Of a stretch of 64,000 bases of DNA, positions 17,483 to 26,195 are shown in pieces. The DNA is from Estrella lausannensis (lineage in GTDB: Bacteria; Chlamydiota; Chlamydiia; Chlamydiales; Criblamydiaceae): assembly GCF_900000175.1 (NCBI RefSeq), contig NZ_CWGJ01000028.1, positions 158,065-222,064 of the forward strand, in the 5' to 3' direction. A program made the translations under genes and the position numbers. Position 1 is the first letter of the stretch, and the number at the start of each line of letters is the position of its first letter. Under the pieces are notes generated by a model. The model did not search any database, had not been told where the DNA came from, and was given only the letters and a program-made list of their open reading frames with translations.

Positions 17483-17592
17483 TTAAGATTGCAACTCACC
17501 CAATAGTAGAAATATGAGGTGAATTGCAATCTTTCAGTCTTGGAGGCGCTCTCAAAGTTTTCATGCTAAATTTTGAGATGCTTTCAGTGTAA
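17483..17592. repeat. Family A right half with intact inner hairpin
   Basis: The inner stem is nearly perfect: AAGATTGCAACTCACC pairs with GGTGAATTGCAATCTT. The right arm ends TAAATTTTGAGATGCTTTCA. The left arm is missing, apparently replaced by the family B end at 17421. Confidence 0.65.
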
Positions 17593-17883
17593 TGAAGTTT
17601 GCATCGGCAGGCATGTTCTTGTCGCCCCGCACATTCTCTCGGTCTTCTCCCAGTCTATTCTTTTGACCTAAATACGTTTTTTTTTTAATATAAACCATTG
17701 AACCTATCTCGGTAAAACGTTCCCGGCAGTTTTAGTTTTTAAAACACTCCTTTGACTGGCAAGTAATACCTCCGATGGAGGCGCTTTAGAGGCTTTTAAC
17801 GGATCCGTAAACTCTCCTTCGTAGAAGGATTGTCCGGCTAATTTTTAGGTTCGTGCTATTTTTAATTTAACCGTAGTGTCGCC
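17593..17883. other. Leader region of the yicC-gmk-rpoZ group
   Basis: About 290 bp without a gene. A small hairpin CCTCCGATGGAGG lies at about 17769. The promoter for yicC is presumably here, but I cannot choose a -35/-10 pair with confidence. Confidence 0.3.
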
Positions 17884-18765
17884 ATGTTAAAAAGTATGAC
17901 GGCATATGGTCGATCCATTTCTGAAAATTCGATCGGCCAATGCACTCTGGAGATCAACTGTGTAAACAGGAGGCATCTGGAAGTGCACCTTGTGCTGCCT
18001 AAAGAATTTATGCGCTTGGAATACCTTCTCAGGAAACGTATCTCTGAGCGGATCTCCAGGGGGAATCTGACTGTTAAAGCCGGCTTTAAGTTTCATGAAA
18101 GTGCCCCTTTTTCAGTAAAGCCCAACATGCCTCTTTGCAGGCAGCATTTCGAGGCATGGAAGAGCATAGCCGCCTTGATAGGTAAGGATGAGAAGGAGAT
18201 CTCCCTGTCTCTGTTTCAGAGGGATGCACTGTTTACTCTTGAGGAAGATGAGGAAACTCTTCAGAAGGTCGAGGGTCTAATTGTTGCGGCGCTCGATAAA
18301 GCGCTTGAAGCAATGCAGGCCATGATGGCCAATGAGGGAAAAGCCTTAACCGCCGACATTGAGGCAAGACTTGACTTGTTGAGTCGAGGTCTAAAGGAAA
18401 TTGAGGCTTCGGCGACAAAAGCTTCTGAAAAAATGCGCGAGCGGCTCCTTGCAAAAATATCGGAACTGCTACCCCTAACCGAAGAAAATCACGAAAGGGT
18501 TTTGCGAGAAGTGTGCCTTTTTGCAGACAGGGTCGATATAGCAGAAGAGATCACACGCCTTAAATCCCATTTCCTCCAATTCAGGGAAACACTGCTTGAA
18601 CCCGCGCAATCCCAAGGGAAAAAGCTGGAGTTTATTTTGCAGGAGATGCACCGGGAAATTAACACGATCGGTTCCAAGTCGCAGGAAATTTCGATTTCTA
18701 AAACCGTGATCGAATTTAAGACCGAAATCGAAAGAATACGCGAGCAGTTGCAAAATGTCGAGTAG
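17884..18765 (+). CDS. yicC: YicC/YloC family endoribonuclease
   Basis: 293 residues, the usual family length. The N-terminal signature LKSMTAYGRS and the following EINCVNRRHLEVHLVLP match YicC/YloC. The C-terminal DUF1732-like part holds LAQSQGKKLEFILQEMHREINTIGSKS in near-identical form (key segment KLEFILQEMHREINTIGSKS). The E. coli protein is an RNA endonuclease. The gene overlaps gmk by 11 bp; yicC-gmk-rpoZ is a common bacterial gene order, so the three are probably one operon. Confidence 0.92.
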   Translation: MLKSMTAYGRSISENSIGQCTLEINCVNRRHLEVHLVLPKEFMRLEYLLRKRISERISRGNLTVKAGFKFHESAPFSVKPNMPLCRQHFEAWKSIAALIGKDEKEISLSLFQRDALFTLEEDEETLQKVEGLIVAALDKALEAMQAMMANEGKALTADIEARLDLLSRGLKEIEASATKASEKMRERLLAKISELLPLTEENHERVLREVCLFADRVDIAEEITRLKSHFLQFRETLLEPAQSQGKKLEFILQEMHREINTIGSKSQEISISKTVIEFKTEIERIREQLQNVE

Positions 18766-19363
18766 CCGGATGTCCAAAAAAGGGGAGGGAGCAAAGAGAA
18801 GAGGACTTCTTTTTGTGCTTAGCGCGCCCGCGGGAACCGGCAAAACAACGCTTGTCAAGAAATTGCAGAAAGAGTGTCCCAATATTGTTCAGAGTATCTC
18901 ATCGACGACAAGATCGATGAGAGCGGGAGAAATTGAGGGAGAAGACTATTTCTTTGTGACTAAAGAGGAGTTTGAAGAGAAAGTTCAAACTGATGCTTTT
19001 TTAGAGTATGTCAAACTTTATGGCGATTACTACGGCACATCGAGAGAGTGGGTTGAAGAAAATCTATCGCGAGGAAAGCACGTCTTTTTAGTGATAGATA
19101 CCCAAGGAGCCTTGAAACTGATTGATTCGGTAGCCTGCATTTTGATTTTTGTGCACCCACCCTCGTTGGAAGAGCTGAAAAGGCGTCTCGTGGGCAGGCA
19201 GACAGAGAGCATCGAGGTTATTGAAAAAAGGCTGGAGTGGGCCAAGAGCGAATTAGAAAAAGCACAGTTTTACGATTACAGCATTGTCAATGACGACATC
19301 GATATAGCGCATCAAGTTTTGAAGAGTATCGTAGTGGCCGAAGAGCATCGAACGGGCATATGA
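18755..19363 (+). CDS. gmk: Guanylate kinase
   Basis: Phosphorylates GMP to GDP with ATP. 202 residues. P-loop LSAPAGTGKTTL at about residues 22-33, GMP-binding SSTTRSMRAGEIEGEDYFF, EYVKLYGDYYGTS, then VFLVIDTQGALKL and FVHPPSLEELKRRL. All match the family. ATG 18755 overlaps the end of yicC; a second ATG (18770) could be used instead and would give a more usual start. Confidence 0.95.
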   Translation: MSSSRMSKKGEGAKRRGLLFVLSAPAGTGKTTLVKKLQKECPNIVQSISSTTRSMRAGEIEGEDYFFVTKEEFEEKVQTDAFLEYVKLYGDYYGTSREWVEENLSRGKHVFLVIDTQGALKLIDSVACILIFVHPPSLEELKRRLVGRQTESIEVIEKRLEWAKSELEKAQFYDYSIVNDDIDIAHQVLKSIVVAEEHRTGI

Positions 19364-19432
19364 AGTATCGATAAGCCTAGCCCGGGTCGAAGGATTAAAT
19401 TTTTAAAGAAGAAATTTCCAAAGGAGCGTTTG

Positions 19433-19771
19433 ATGAAATTTGAGGAAAATCTAACCAATGAATCTCTGACGAAGAGATTCAACAACCAGTTTGAACTCGT
19501 TCGTTACGCCATTTCCAGAGCAAGAAATGCCATATTGTCCGGAAGAGACCCGCAAGTAAAATCGGAAACGCAAAACCTTTCGGCGAAAGTGTTAGTGGAG
19601 ATCGGCCTTGGCATCGACCTTTATGAAGAGGTGGATTCTCACGAGGAAGAGGAAGAGGTCAATGAACCTGTTGCGACCAAAAAAGAGATTATCGATTTTG
19701 ACGACGACGAAGATGAAGAAGAAGAAGTGGAAGTTACCCCCAAGGCAAAGAAAAAGGCCTCCGAGGAGTAG
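19433..19771 (+). CDS. rpoZ: RNA polymerase omega subunit (RpoZ-like)
   Basis: 112 residues from ATG 19433, with AAAGGAG upstream. The core segment FNNQFELVRYAISRARNAIL, followed by SAKVLVEIGLG, corresponds to the omega pattern NRFxLVxxAxxRARQL ... ALxEIxxG. The C-terminal half is very acidic (stretches of E and D) and ends in a lysine-rich tail. Omega stabilises and helps assemble the beta' subunit. Position directly after gmk is the standard place for rpoZ, and Chlamydia has a small hypothetical at this spot before metG. Divergence is considerable, so some doubt remains. Confidence 0.78.
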   Translation: MKFEENLTNESLTKRFNNQFELVRYAISRARNAILSGRDPQVKSETQNLSAKVLVEIGLGIDLYEEVDSHEEEEEVNEPVATKKEIIDFDDDEDEEEEVEVTPKAKKKASEE

Positions 19772-19828
19772 CCCCATCGTAATCTTAAAATCGGTGTAGA
19801 TTAAAGTATCTATAGCCGCGAATGAGTC

Positions 19829-19882
19829 AAGGGTCAGGCAACCTCTAGCGTCCTGGCCCTGATTGAAGAGGCTCTCTTTTTT
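19829..19882 (+). terminator. Terminator-like hairpin after rpoZ
   Basis: AGGGTCAGG (19830-19838) pairs with CCTGGCCCT (19852-19860). A smaller AGAG/CTCT hairpin then runs into TTTTTT. The first stem lacks an adjacent T run, so which stem acts is uncertain. Confidence 0.4.
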
Positions 19883-19924
19883 AGAATTCTCTCCATCCCG
19901 ACTTCTCATTAAGAGGGTGTCTGC

Positions 19925-19957
19925 ATATACCGAAAGTCACCATAAATCCGGTATAAT
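19925..19957. repeat. Minimal family A palindrome
   Basis: TATACCG and CGGTATA about 30 bp apart with the AAAGTCACC trace between; body lost. Confidence 0.4.
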
Positions 19958-20037
19958 CCAATCTGGATGTTAAAATTGTCTGCAGCGGCAAAGCATACTG
20001 ATTTGAGCTAAGCCGCTTAAGCGGGGTAAGCACTCTG

Positions 20038-20733
20038 ATGAACCAATTTATCAAATGGACACCTCTTTTGCTTGAAGTGGACAACCTAAACATCGCTCTT
20101 TTTGCCCTCTTTGTGATCGCCTGCTTTTTTATTCTCTGCCTGTATGCGTTTTATGTGTTCTGGCTAGTTCCCTCGAGGCCAGCTATCTCTCCTTACACCA
20201 AGCAACCTCTGCGCTTTGGGGAAGATGTCAAGCTCAGTTCGGCGGAAACGATTATGCGTTTTTTGCACTACGAAGTGGGCGGATACGACAATAAAGTGTT
20301 CGCGATGAAAAAGTCTATGGTGTGCCGGGATACGGGCCGTATTTTTCAAGACTGCGTCAATGCGATGGGCAGGGCCCAGGTCGACTGGACCTTTTTGCAA
20401 AAACGGTGCCCAGGAACTTGGGTATCGTGGGGAAGCCTGACCGATGAGCAGAAGCAGGATATACTGGACAGCCAAGGGCAGGTTGATGGATTTCAGACCG
20501 AAAAGTCTTGCCCTCATCCCTCACCCAGGGCTGTAACCGAAGAATATATCTACATCAAACCGGGTCCTCTTTATGTCGATTTGAAAACCAAGGTGCTGCT
20601 GGGATGGAAGTGCGTGCCCGGAACTATTTTTGAAGTGCTGGTAGTCCAGAGGCCGGGGGACAAACAGCTTATTAAAGACAGCCTGGCCATTGTCAAGAAA
20701 AAACCTACAACGATATTGCTGAAAGACAGCTAA
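20038..20733 (+). CDS. Conserved-looking single-TM protein of unknown function
   Basis: 231 residues. One strong membrane helix at about residues 19-43 (IALFALFVIACFFILCLYAF) follows a short N-terminal segment; the rest is soluble with several Cys and Trp residues (MVCRDTGRIFQDCVN, KRCPGTWVSWGSL, VLLGWKCVPGTIFEVLVVQ). No family recognised. It lies 17 nt before metG and after rpoZ and may be co-transcribed with metG. An in-frame family B-like trace (GCATACTGATTTGAG) sits just upstream of the start. Confidence 0.72.
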   Translation: MNQFIKWTPLLLEVDNLNIALFALFVIACFFILCLYAFYVFWLVPSRPAISPYTKQPLRFGEDVKLSSAETIMRFLHYEVGGYDNKVFAMKKSMVCRDTGRIFQDCVNAMGRAQVDWTFLQKRCPGTWVSWGSLTDEQKQDILDSQGQVDGFQTEKSCPHPSPRAVTEEYIYIKPGPLYVDLKTKVLLGWKCVPGTIFEVLVVQRPGDKQLIKDSLAIVKKKPTTILLKDS

Positions 20734-20749
20734 AGAGAGTAAAGCCCGC

Positions 20750-22801
20750 ATGAAGAAGAAAATTCTCATTACTTCCGCCCTGCCCTATGCCAACGGTCCC
20801 TTGCACTTCGGACATATAGCAGGAGCCTACCTTCCCGGGGATTGTTATGCCAGGTTTCAAAGAATGCAGGGAAACGATGTCCTCTATATCTGTGGCTCGG
20901 ACGAATATGGCATTGCGATCACGTTAAGTGCCGAACTTGCGGGACGCTCCCCAAAAGAGCATGTAGACCATTTCCATGAGGTGAATAAAAACTTCTTCAA
21001 GACCCTGAATTTTTCGTTTGACCACTTCTCGAGAACAACGACAAAATTTCACGAAAATCCTGTTCATCAGTTTTTTAATGATCTTTTGAATAACGGGTTC
21101 ATCGAGGAGAGAATGACAGAACAGCTCTACTCAGAACAAGATGGCCGATTTCTCGCGGATCGTTATGTCACCGGGACATGCCCTTCCTGCGGCTATCCGG
21201 AAGCGAGAGGGGATGAGTGTCAGAAATGCGGATCGAGCTTTGATGCGACCGACCTGAAAAATCCTCGCTCGAAAATGACGGGAGCTCCTTTAAAGCTTAA
21301 GGAAACCAAGCACTGGTTTTTGCTGCTTGAGAAGTTTCAAGACCGGCTCAACGAGTGGATCGAGAAAAAGAACTGGAAGCCCAATGTCGTAAACTTCATC
21401 AAAGGATATATTAAAAATCTTAAGGCGAGAGCAATCACCCGTGACATACGCTGGGGGGTTCCTGTTCCCTTAGAGGGTGCTGAGGGTAAGGTCCTTTATG
21501 TCTGGTTCGACGCTCCGATAGGTTACATCTCCGCCACGCAGGAGTGGGCTGAAGGGAAAGGCAATAGCGACCTTTGGAAGGATTATTGGTGCGATCCCGC
21601 AACAAAACTGGTTCAGTTCATCGGCAAAGATAACATCCCTTTCCATGCAGCGATTTTTCCGGCGATGGTGATGGGACAGAACGAACCGTATGTGTTAGTG
21701 GATGAACTACCGGCCAATGAGTTTTATAATCTGGAAGGAAAGCAGTTTAGCAAATCGGACGGCTGGTACATTGACTTAGAAGAGTTCTTCAAAAAATATT
21801 CCGCCGACCAGATACGCTATGCGATTGCGGCCAATGCTCCGGAGACGCAAGACAGCGAATTTACCTGGAAGGATTTTCAACAGCGATGCAACGCTGAATT
21901 GCTTGGAAAGCTCGGCAACTTCGTTAACCGCGTCTTGGTATTTGCCAAAAACAACACAGCAAGCGCTGTTCCCGAAAGGGGCGAGCTAACTTCCGTTGAT
22001 GCCGAGTTTATCAAGGAAGTTTGCAAGACAGTTGAGGAGATCAAGGAAGCTTATGAAGGATTTAAGCTAAGACGGGCCTCCCAGCTCATCATGGAGCTAG
22101 CCCAGAAAGGCAACGTTTATTTCGATTTCAAAAAACCCTGGACTGCAGCCAAAGATCCTTCGCTTACCCCTTCGATGAAAACGACCATCAACTTGTGTCT
22201 TGAGACTCTGAAGTTGTTGGCGCTTGTCTCCTGCCCCATTATGCCGGCGACTGCGACCAGAATATGGAATATGCTGAAGCTGCAGGGTAAGGTAGAAGAG
22301 GCTCTTTGGGATGATGTTGTAAAGAATCAGTTCGCGACAGGGCACTTACTCTCCGAGCCTGAAATTCTATTCCGCAAAGTGGAGGATGCAGAGATCGAGG
22401 CGGAAATTGCCAAGTTGAAGGAGATGTCTTCCAAAGCCGCCCCTAAAAAGATTGAGGCAGTGAAAGAAGCGATTGTCAAAGGTGAAATCTCCTTTGATCA
22501 GTTTCAGCAAATCGATCTCAAGGTAGGCCTGATCAAACATGCTGAAAAACTCCCCAAGAGTAAAAAGCTCCTGAAATTGCTGGTCGATTTGGGCAGTGAC
22601 GAGCGGACGATTGTCAGCGGGATCGCCGAAGTGGCAACTCCAGAGTCTTTGGTTGGTAAGAAAGTGGTTGTGGTAGCAAATTTGGCTCCTCAAAAGATCA
22701 TGGGAGTTGAGAGTCAGGGGATGATTCTGTGCGGGTCCAAGGAGTCGGGACTTGAGATATTGACGCTCATCGATTGCCTTCCGGGAGCTTCCATCCGGTA
22801 G
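20750..22801 (+). CDS. metG: Methionyl-tRNA synthetase with C-terminal tRNA-binding domain
   Basis: Class I synthetase charging tRNA-Met. 683 residues. The N-terminal LPYANGPLHFGHIAGAY carries HIGH as HFGH (residues 19-22); the KMSKS counterpart is QFSKSDGW at about 332. Zinc knuckle CPSCGYPEARGDECQKCG. The C-terminal EMAP/Trbp111-like domain (about residues 575-683, ISFDQFQQIDLKVGLI, LVDLGSDERTIVSGIAE, LAPQKIMGVESQGM) binds tRNA and dimerises the enzyme. ATG 20750 follows a weak AGAG. A 12-bp perfect hairpin lies after the stop. Confidence 0.97.
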   Translation: MKKKILITSALPYANGPLHFGHIAGAYLPGDCYARFQRMQGNDVLYICGSDEYGIAITLSAELAGRSPKEHVDHFHEVNKNFFKTLNFSFDHFSRTTTKFHENPVHQFFNDLLNNGFIEERMTEQLYSEQDGRFLADRYVTGTCPSCGYPEARGDECQKCGSSFDATDLKNPRSKMTGAPLKLKETKHWFLLLEKFQDRLNEWIEKKNWKPNVVNFIKGYIKNLKARAITRDIRWGVPVPLEGAEGKVLYVWFDAPIGYISATQEWAEGKGNSDLWKDYWCDPATKLVQFIGKDNIPFHAAIFPAMVMGQNEPYVLVDELPANEFYNLEGKQFSKSDGWYIDLEEFFKKYSADQIRYAIAANAPETQDSEFTWKDFQQRCNAELLGKLGNFVNRVLVFAKNNTASAVPERGELTSVDAEFIKEVCKTVEEIKEAYEGFKLRRASQLIMELAQKGNVYFDFKKPWTAAKDPSLTPSMKTTINLCLETLKLLALVSCPIMPATATRIWNMLKLQGKVEEALWDDVVKNQFATGHLLSEPEILFRKVEDAEIEAEIAKLKEMSSKAAPKKIEAVKEAIVKGEISFDQFQQIDLKVGLIKHAEKLPKSKKLLKLLVDLGSDERTIVSGIAEVATPESLVGKKVVVVANLAPQKIMGVESQGMILCGSKESGLEILTLIDCLPGASIR

Positions 22802-22816
22802 TTCAACTCCTCATAA

Positions 22817-22896
22817 GAGGTTGTCAACGACTGAAATCGTTTGCTTTGCCTGCTGAATTGGCTCTTAGGCCAATTCAGCAGCAAGTATAAATCGGT
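22817..22896. repeat. Family B left-end remnant after metG
   Basis: AGAGGTTGTCAACGACTGAA starts a degenerate family B end; the body is reduced to the hairpin at 22851-22880 and the trace GCAGCAAGTATAAAT. Confidence 0.45.
22851..22880 (+). terminator. Hairpin downstream of metG
   Basis: TGCTGAATTGGC and GCCAATTCAGCA form a perfect 12-bp stem with loop TCTTAG. There is no T tract, so it may act only as a 3' end stabiliser; it also lies within the family B remnant. Confidence 0.5.
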
Positions 22897-22958
22897 GTGT
22901 TTTTAGTAAAGGCTCCAAGGTCGCATTTTTACTGGCAGCTCTTCCAGCAGTGCTGGCG

Positions 22959-23861
22959 TTAAAAAATTGGGTAATCCAAAGCGCCTTCTTGATTGGCCCA
23001 TAAGGCATATTTTACCACTTGCGTCGCTCCACTTAAGTCATCAACTTGAGGATAGGGTGTTCCATCCCGCAGGGCCATCAGCATTTTGCCCAGCATATTT
23101 TTGCCTGTGCCGTTGCTGTTATCGGACCAGTAGTCATCTCGCGCCGCTTCATTGTGTTCGAGTAAATATGCCCCCTTTGTCGCATCCAGCAACTGTTTTA
23201 ATTCAGGGTTTTGCTCAAATTTGGCTTCGAGAACACTTTGCATCACGAGGTCGCGTACGCCAGTGCGCCAACCGACAGGTACGATGCCATGGTATTGCTT
23301 CCTAAGCTCTTGATTGATTCTGTAGGCCTTTTCTCCGTTGGCTGAGAAGAACTCTTTCATCCTGGGGTCATTCATCAGATCGTCCCGGGCATGCTCGACG
23401 GCGGCAAGATAGTATTTTCGCCATTGAAAAGCTGCCTCCGAGCACTGAAATGTGTTTTCAAAGACCCGAACACCCAAGCGACAGTGGGCGAAATTTCCCA
23501 AAAATTCCGTGGGGCCGTGTTTGTAGAAGCAGACTAGATAAGTCCCGATAGCCTCGTTGTACTTGGTGGCGATCTTCCTGACTTGTGAGAGAAGCGCGAG
23601 GTGTTGATTGCCGATTCTTTGATTTTTCACCTTTTCCACTTTTCGCAGGTGCGGATCATCTGCCGCAGCGAGCTGTTCGATTTTTTTTGTCCTGAAATAA
23701 TAGGAGGCTCCAAAGAAGGCAAATAGACTGCCGATCAAAAAAAATAGGGCACCCGCTACCGTTGCGATGATGATTTTTTTGATGTCGCTGGCATCCAAGG
23801 GTTGGATCCGAGACCTGTAATCGACTGAAAAAGGACGGTCGGTAAAAAATGATACGTGCAT
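22959..23861 (-). CDS. Membrane-anchored NADAR-domain protein
   Basis: 300 residues. One hydrophobic segment at about 29-52 (IIIATVAGALFFLIGSLFAF) anchors it. The C-terminal about 190 residues match the NADAR (YbiA-like) pattern: FYKHGPTEFLGNFAHC, VFENTFQCSEAAFQWRKYY, the region KAYRINQELRKQY, VMQSVLEAKFEQNPELKQLL and the final DDYWSDNSNGTGKNMLGKML. NADAR proteins are N-glycosidases: YbiA/RibX act on damaged riboflavin intermediates, and other members remove ADP-ribose from guanine in DNA. Substrate cannot be read here. A membrane helix on a NADAR domain is unusual. Single gene with an AT-rich upstream region. Confidence 0.78.
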   Translation of the reverse strand: MHVSFFTDRPFSVDYRSRIQPLDASDIKKIIIATVAGALFFLIGSLFAFFGASYYFRTKKIEQLAAADDPHLRKVEKVKNQRIGNQHLALLSQVRKIATKYNEAIGTYLVCFYKHGPTEFLGNFAHCRLGVRVFENTFQCSEAAFQWRKYYLAAVEHARDDLMNDPRMKEFFSANGEKAYRINQELRKQYHGIVPVGWRTGVRDLVMQSVLEAKFEQNPELKQLLDATKGAYLLEHNEAARDDYWSDNSNGTGKNMLGKMLMALRDGTPYPQVDDLSGATQVVKYALWANQEGALDYPIF

Positions 23862-24025
23862 ATCGAGGGAAATCTATTGGTTTTCAGGTTTATGGTATCA
23901 ATTGCTTTTGTTTTTTAACATTATTAAAATTTATGTGTTTATAAATCAACTGTTGTTTATCTTTTTGTATTTATTTTGGTGGTTGAAATAATCTAAAATT
24001 TCGAGAGGGCTAATCCGGTAGCTAA

Positions 24026-24076
24026 GGGTCTATCCACAAGCTGAAATCGTACGAGTTCAGCTTGTGGATAGTCTCT
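24026..24076. repeat. Compact family B palindrome
   Basis: TATCCACAAGCTGAA (24031-24045) and TTCAGCTTGTGGATA (24056-24070) are perfect 15-bp complements around ATCGTACGAG, flanked by GGTC and GTCTCT. It is two family B ends fused without a body, 30 bp upstream of the next start. Confidence 0.65.
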
Positions 24077-24105
24077 AAGAATCCCAGGAGGGTATTAGAT
24101 CGCTC

Positions 24106-25566
24106 ATGGAACCATCATTTCGCAAATGTATGAATATAGCAGTCTCCGGCCAGCCGATGGGTAAATTCGATGGCGTCCCTGAAGAGGGGGCGAAGTCGGA
24201 AGCTTTCTCGGTTCGAGGGGGAAGGGGGTACGCTCATGTGACGCAGGGGTCAAGGGCGGATTCCCTGGAGGTTGAAGTGATCAGGCAGGTTGCTAAAGAG
24301 CATCTTGAGCGCTGTGTGCCCGAATTGATCGACAAGGAGATGAAAAGGGCGGTGCCTACCCAGGGCGATCAAAAAGGGGCGACCACCTCTAAAATATTGT
24401 CTGGAGAATCCCTTCAACGACCTGCAGGCCCACTCGTTTGTGACGAATTAAGGGAGAGACTCCTTAATTGGAAGAGAGCAACTGAGTCGACCGGTAAAGA
24501 TGTGAAAGAAGATTTTTTCCCTGCCTCCAATGAAACCACTGCCTCGGGCCTTGATCCTATTTGGAATATTCAAAGGCTGATGTCTCTCTCCCATGCTTAC
24601 CAAAACAATATTGTCATAGGCGTGGGCGGGCTTTTGAATTTGGATATCGTTTTAGCGAGGATGAAAGCCAATCCGGAAAAAAAATTCTTTCTGCTTGTCG
24701 TCGATATCAACTCAGACTATGAGAAATTTTGGGAGGATATTTGCGATGTTCTTATAAGCACCCCTGACGTAGAGGTAGGCAGGGCGGCCATCAACCGGGT
24801 GATCGGGCGATTTGGCGGACTATGGGGAGGCAAGGAAGAGCTGACATGCTATTTTCTATCGGAGCAAACCAACTGGGATCAAGCTAGAAAGCTTGCCCGG
24901 GAAGAAAAAATCCTTTTCGGCCATTTTGATATGTGCAGTCACGAAGAGTCTCGTCAGCTAAGGGAGTTGATTGACTCCTCCGGTTATTATGTCGATACTT
25001 ATAATGTTTCAAACGTTGCCGGGGTCTCTGAAGAGGGTTCTAGTCCTGGGGTGGCGGCCCTAAGCCGGGCAGGAGAAGAACTGATGATGCCCGGATCGCT
25101 TTTGATTGCGTCGAAAATATACTACAGCACGATCGAGGAAGAGGGGAAATTATTCAGATCCGACGAGGGATACTGCGTTCAGTCTGTGATTCCTTTTGCG
25201 TGCGTTGAATCGCTGCCGAAAATGTTGGAAAATCCCCAGAAATTCGAAAATCCCGACTGGTTTTTGCAAGATGTCAGGATGATTATAGACAGAGGCCATC
25301 CTGAGATGCCGCGCGCCTTGATGCAGCTCGCGCAGAAGATGCCACGAGAGCTCATCACATCTCTTTTCCAGGAAATATTTAACAGGCTGCTCCTGGAGCC
25401 GACGGACGGAATCGAGAAATTTATGACGATGATTGCCGAGGGTAAGGGCTCCCTGGAAGCGGAAAAGATGAATTACCTGCGGGCAATCCGGAGTGCTTTA
25501 GAGGGGATTGACCACGAGAGTGCATTATACCGAAAGTATCTCAAAAATTGGTTTGGGGGCCTTTAG
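24106..25566 (+). CDS. Protein of unknown function, possible Rossmann/methyltransferase-like fold
   Basis: 486 residues. The first 130 or so are low in structure. From about 165 the pattern IVIGVGGLLNLDIVLARM, then FLLVVDINSDYEKFWEDI, later LFGHFDMCSHEESRQLREL and YVDTYNVSNVAGVSEEG resembles a class I SAM-methyltransferase plan: glycine loop, acidic end of strand 2, later strand with SNV. This is inference from pattern only. ATG 24106 has AGGAGGG about 15 nt upstream, a long spacing. The last residues (YRKYLKNWFGGL) and the stop come from a family A element, so the native C-terminus has been replaced. Confidence 0.7.
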   Translation: MEPSFRKCMNIAVSGQPMGKFDGVPEEGAKSEAFSVRGGRGYAHVTQGSRADSLEVEVIRQVAKEHLERCVPELIDKEMKRAVPTQGDQKGATTSKILSGESLQRPAGPLVCDELRERLLNWKRATESTGKDVKEDFFPASNETTASGLDPIWNIQRLMSLSHAYQNNIVIGVGGLLNLDIVLARMKANPEKKFFLLVVDINSDYEKFWEDICDVLISTPDVEVGRAAINRVIGRFGGLWGGKEELTCYFLSEQTNWDQARKLAREEKILFGHFDMCSHEESRQLRELIDSSGYYVDTYNVSNVAGVSEEGSSPGVAALSRAGEELMMPGSLLIASKIYYSTIEEEGKLFRSDEGYCVQSVIPFACVESLPKMLENPQKFENPDWFLQDVRMIIDRGHPEMPRALMQLAQKMPRELITSLFQEIFNRLLLEPTDGIEKFMTMIAEGKGSLEAEKMNYLRAIRSALEGIDHESALYRKYLKNWFGGL

Positions 25567-25671
25567 AGAGCCTCAGGATTGAAATATAGCTCGAAACATA
25601 AGGTGGGCTATAATTATTCAATCTAGGGGAACTATTCGCTGCTAAAAATCAAATTATGAGACACTTTTGCC
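25526..25671. repeat. Family A element, full-length copy overlapping a gene end
   Basis: Left arm TATACCGAAAGTATCTCAAA, right arm AATTATGAGACACTTTTG. The inner stem pairs ATTGAAATATAGCTC with GGGCTATAATTATTCAAT. The inner stem sequence differs from other copies yet still pairs. The element provides the final 13 codons of the preceding gene. Confidence 0.75.
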
Positions 25672-25905
25672 ATCGATCTCGGTTAAAGGGGGAAATTGGA
25701 AGTTCTGAGAGGGAAATTGTTCCGATGGGCTAAAATTTATTAAACAGAAGGGAGGGGAGCCGGCCCTTCACAATCTCTGAAAAATTTTATAGGGGTAGGG
25801 TTCAAGACAGGGGTTGAATCATTTCTATCCAAAGCTTTTGATTTACCCTTGTCGGATAAAACGGACTTTGATATGATAACGCCTTATTATTCTACGGAGT
25901 CGCAA
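25672..25905. other. Leader region of rpmB
   Basis: About 230 bp with no gene. TTGTCG near 25852 and TATGAT near 25872 give a possible promoter with roughly 15-16 bp spacing just upstream of rpmB; weak. Confidence 0.3.
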
Positions 25906-26181
25906 ATGTCTAGAGTATGTTGTGTCACAGGTAAAAAACCCAGAACGGGCTTTAAGTATGCTATCCGCGGTATTGCGAAAAAGCAAAAAGGGATCGGTCT
26001 AAAAGTTACAGGAAAGACCAGAAGAAGGCACTCACCCAACCTGACTAAAAAAAGAGTGTGGTTGGCTGAAGAGAACCGCTTCATAACCCTCCGTCTTAGC
26101 ATGAATGCATTGAGAACGATCGACAAAGTCGGCGTAGGCCAAATTGTAAGACAGTTGAGAGCTCAAGGGCAAAAAGTTTAA
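25906..26181 (+). CDS. rpmB: 50S ribosomal protein L28
   Basis: 91 residues from ATG 25906 (MSRVCCVTGKKPRTG). The frame extends 57 nt further upstream, but L28 proteins begin with exactly this segment, so the later ATG is chosen. The body KVTGKTRRRHSPNLTKKRVW and LRLSMNALRTIDKVG is typical of chlamydial L28, an early-joining large-subunit protein. The start has GGAG 10 nt upstream. The next gene begins 14 nt after the stop. Confidence 0.95.
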   Translation: MSRVCCVTGKKPRTGFKYAIRGIAKKQKGIGLKVTGKTRRRHSPNLTKKRVWLAEENRFITLRLSMNALRTIDKVGVGQIVRQLRAQGQKV

Positions 26182-26195
26182 TTCATTCCCTTTGA

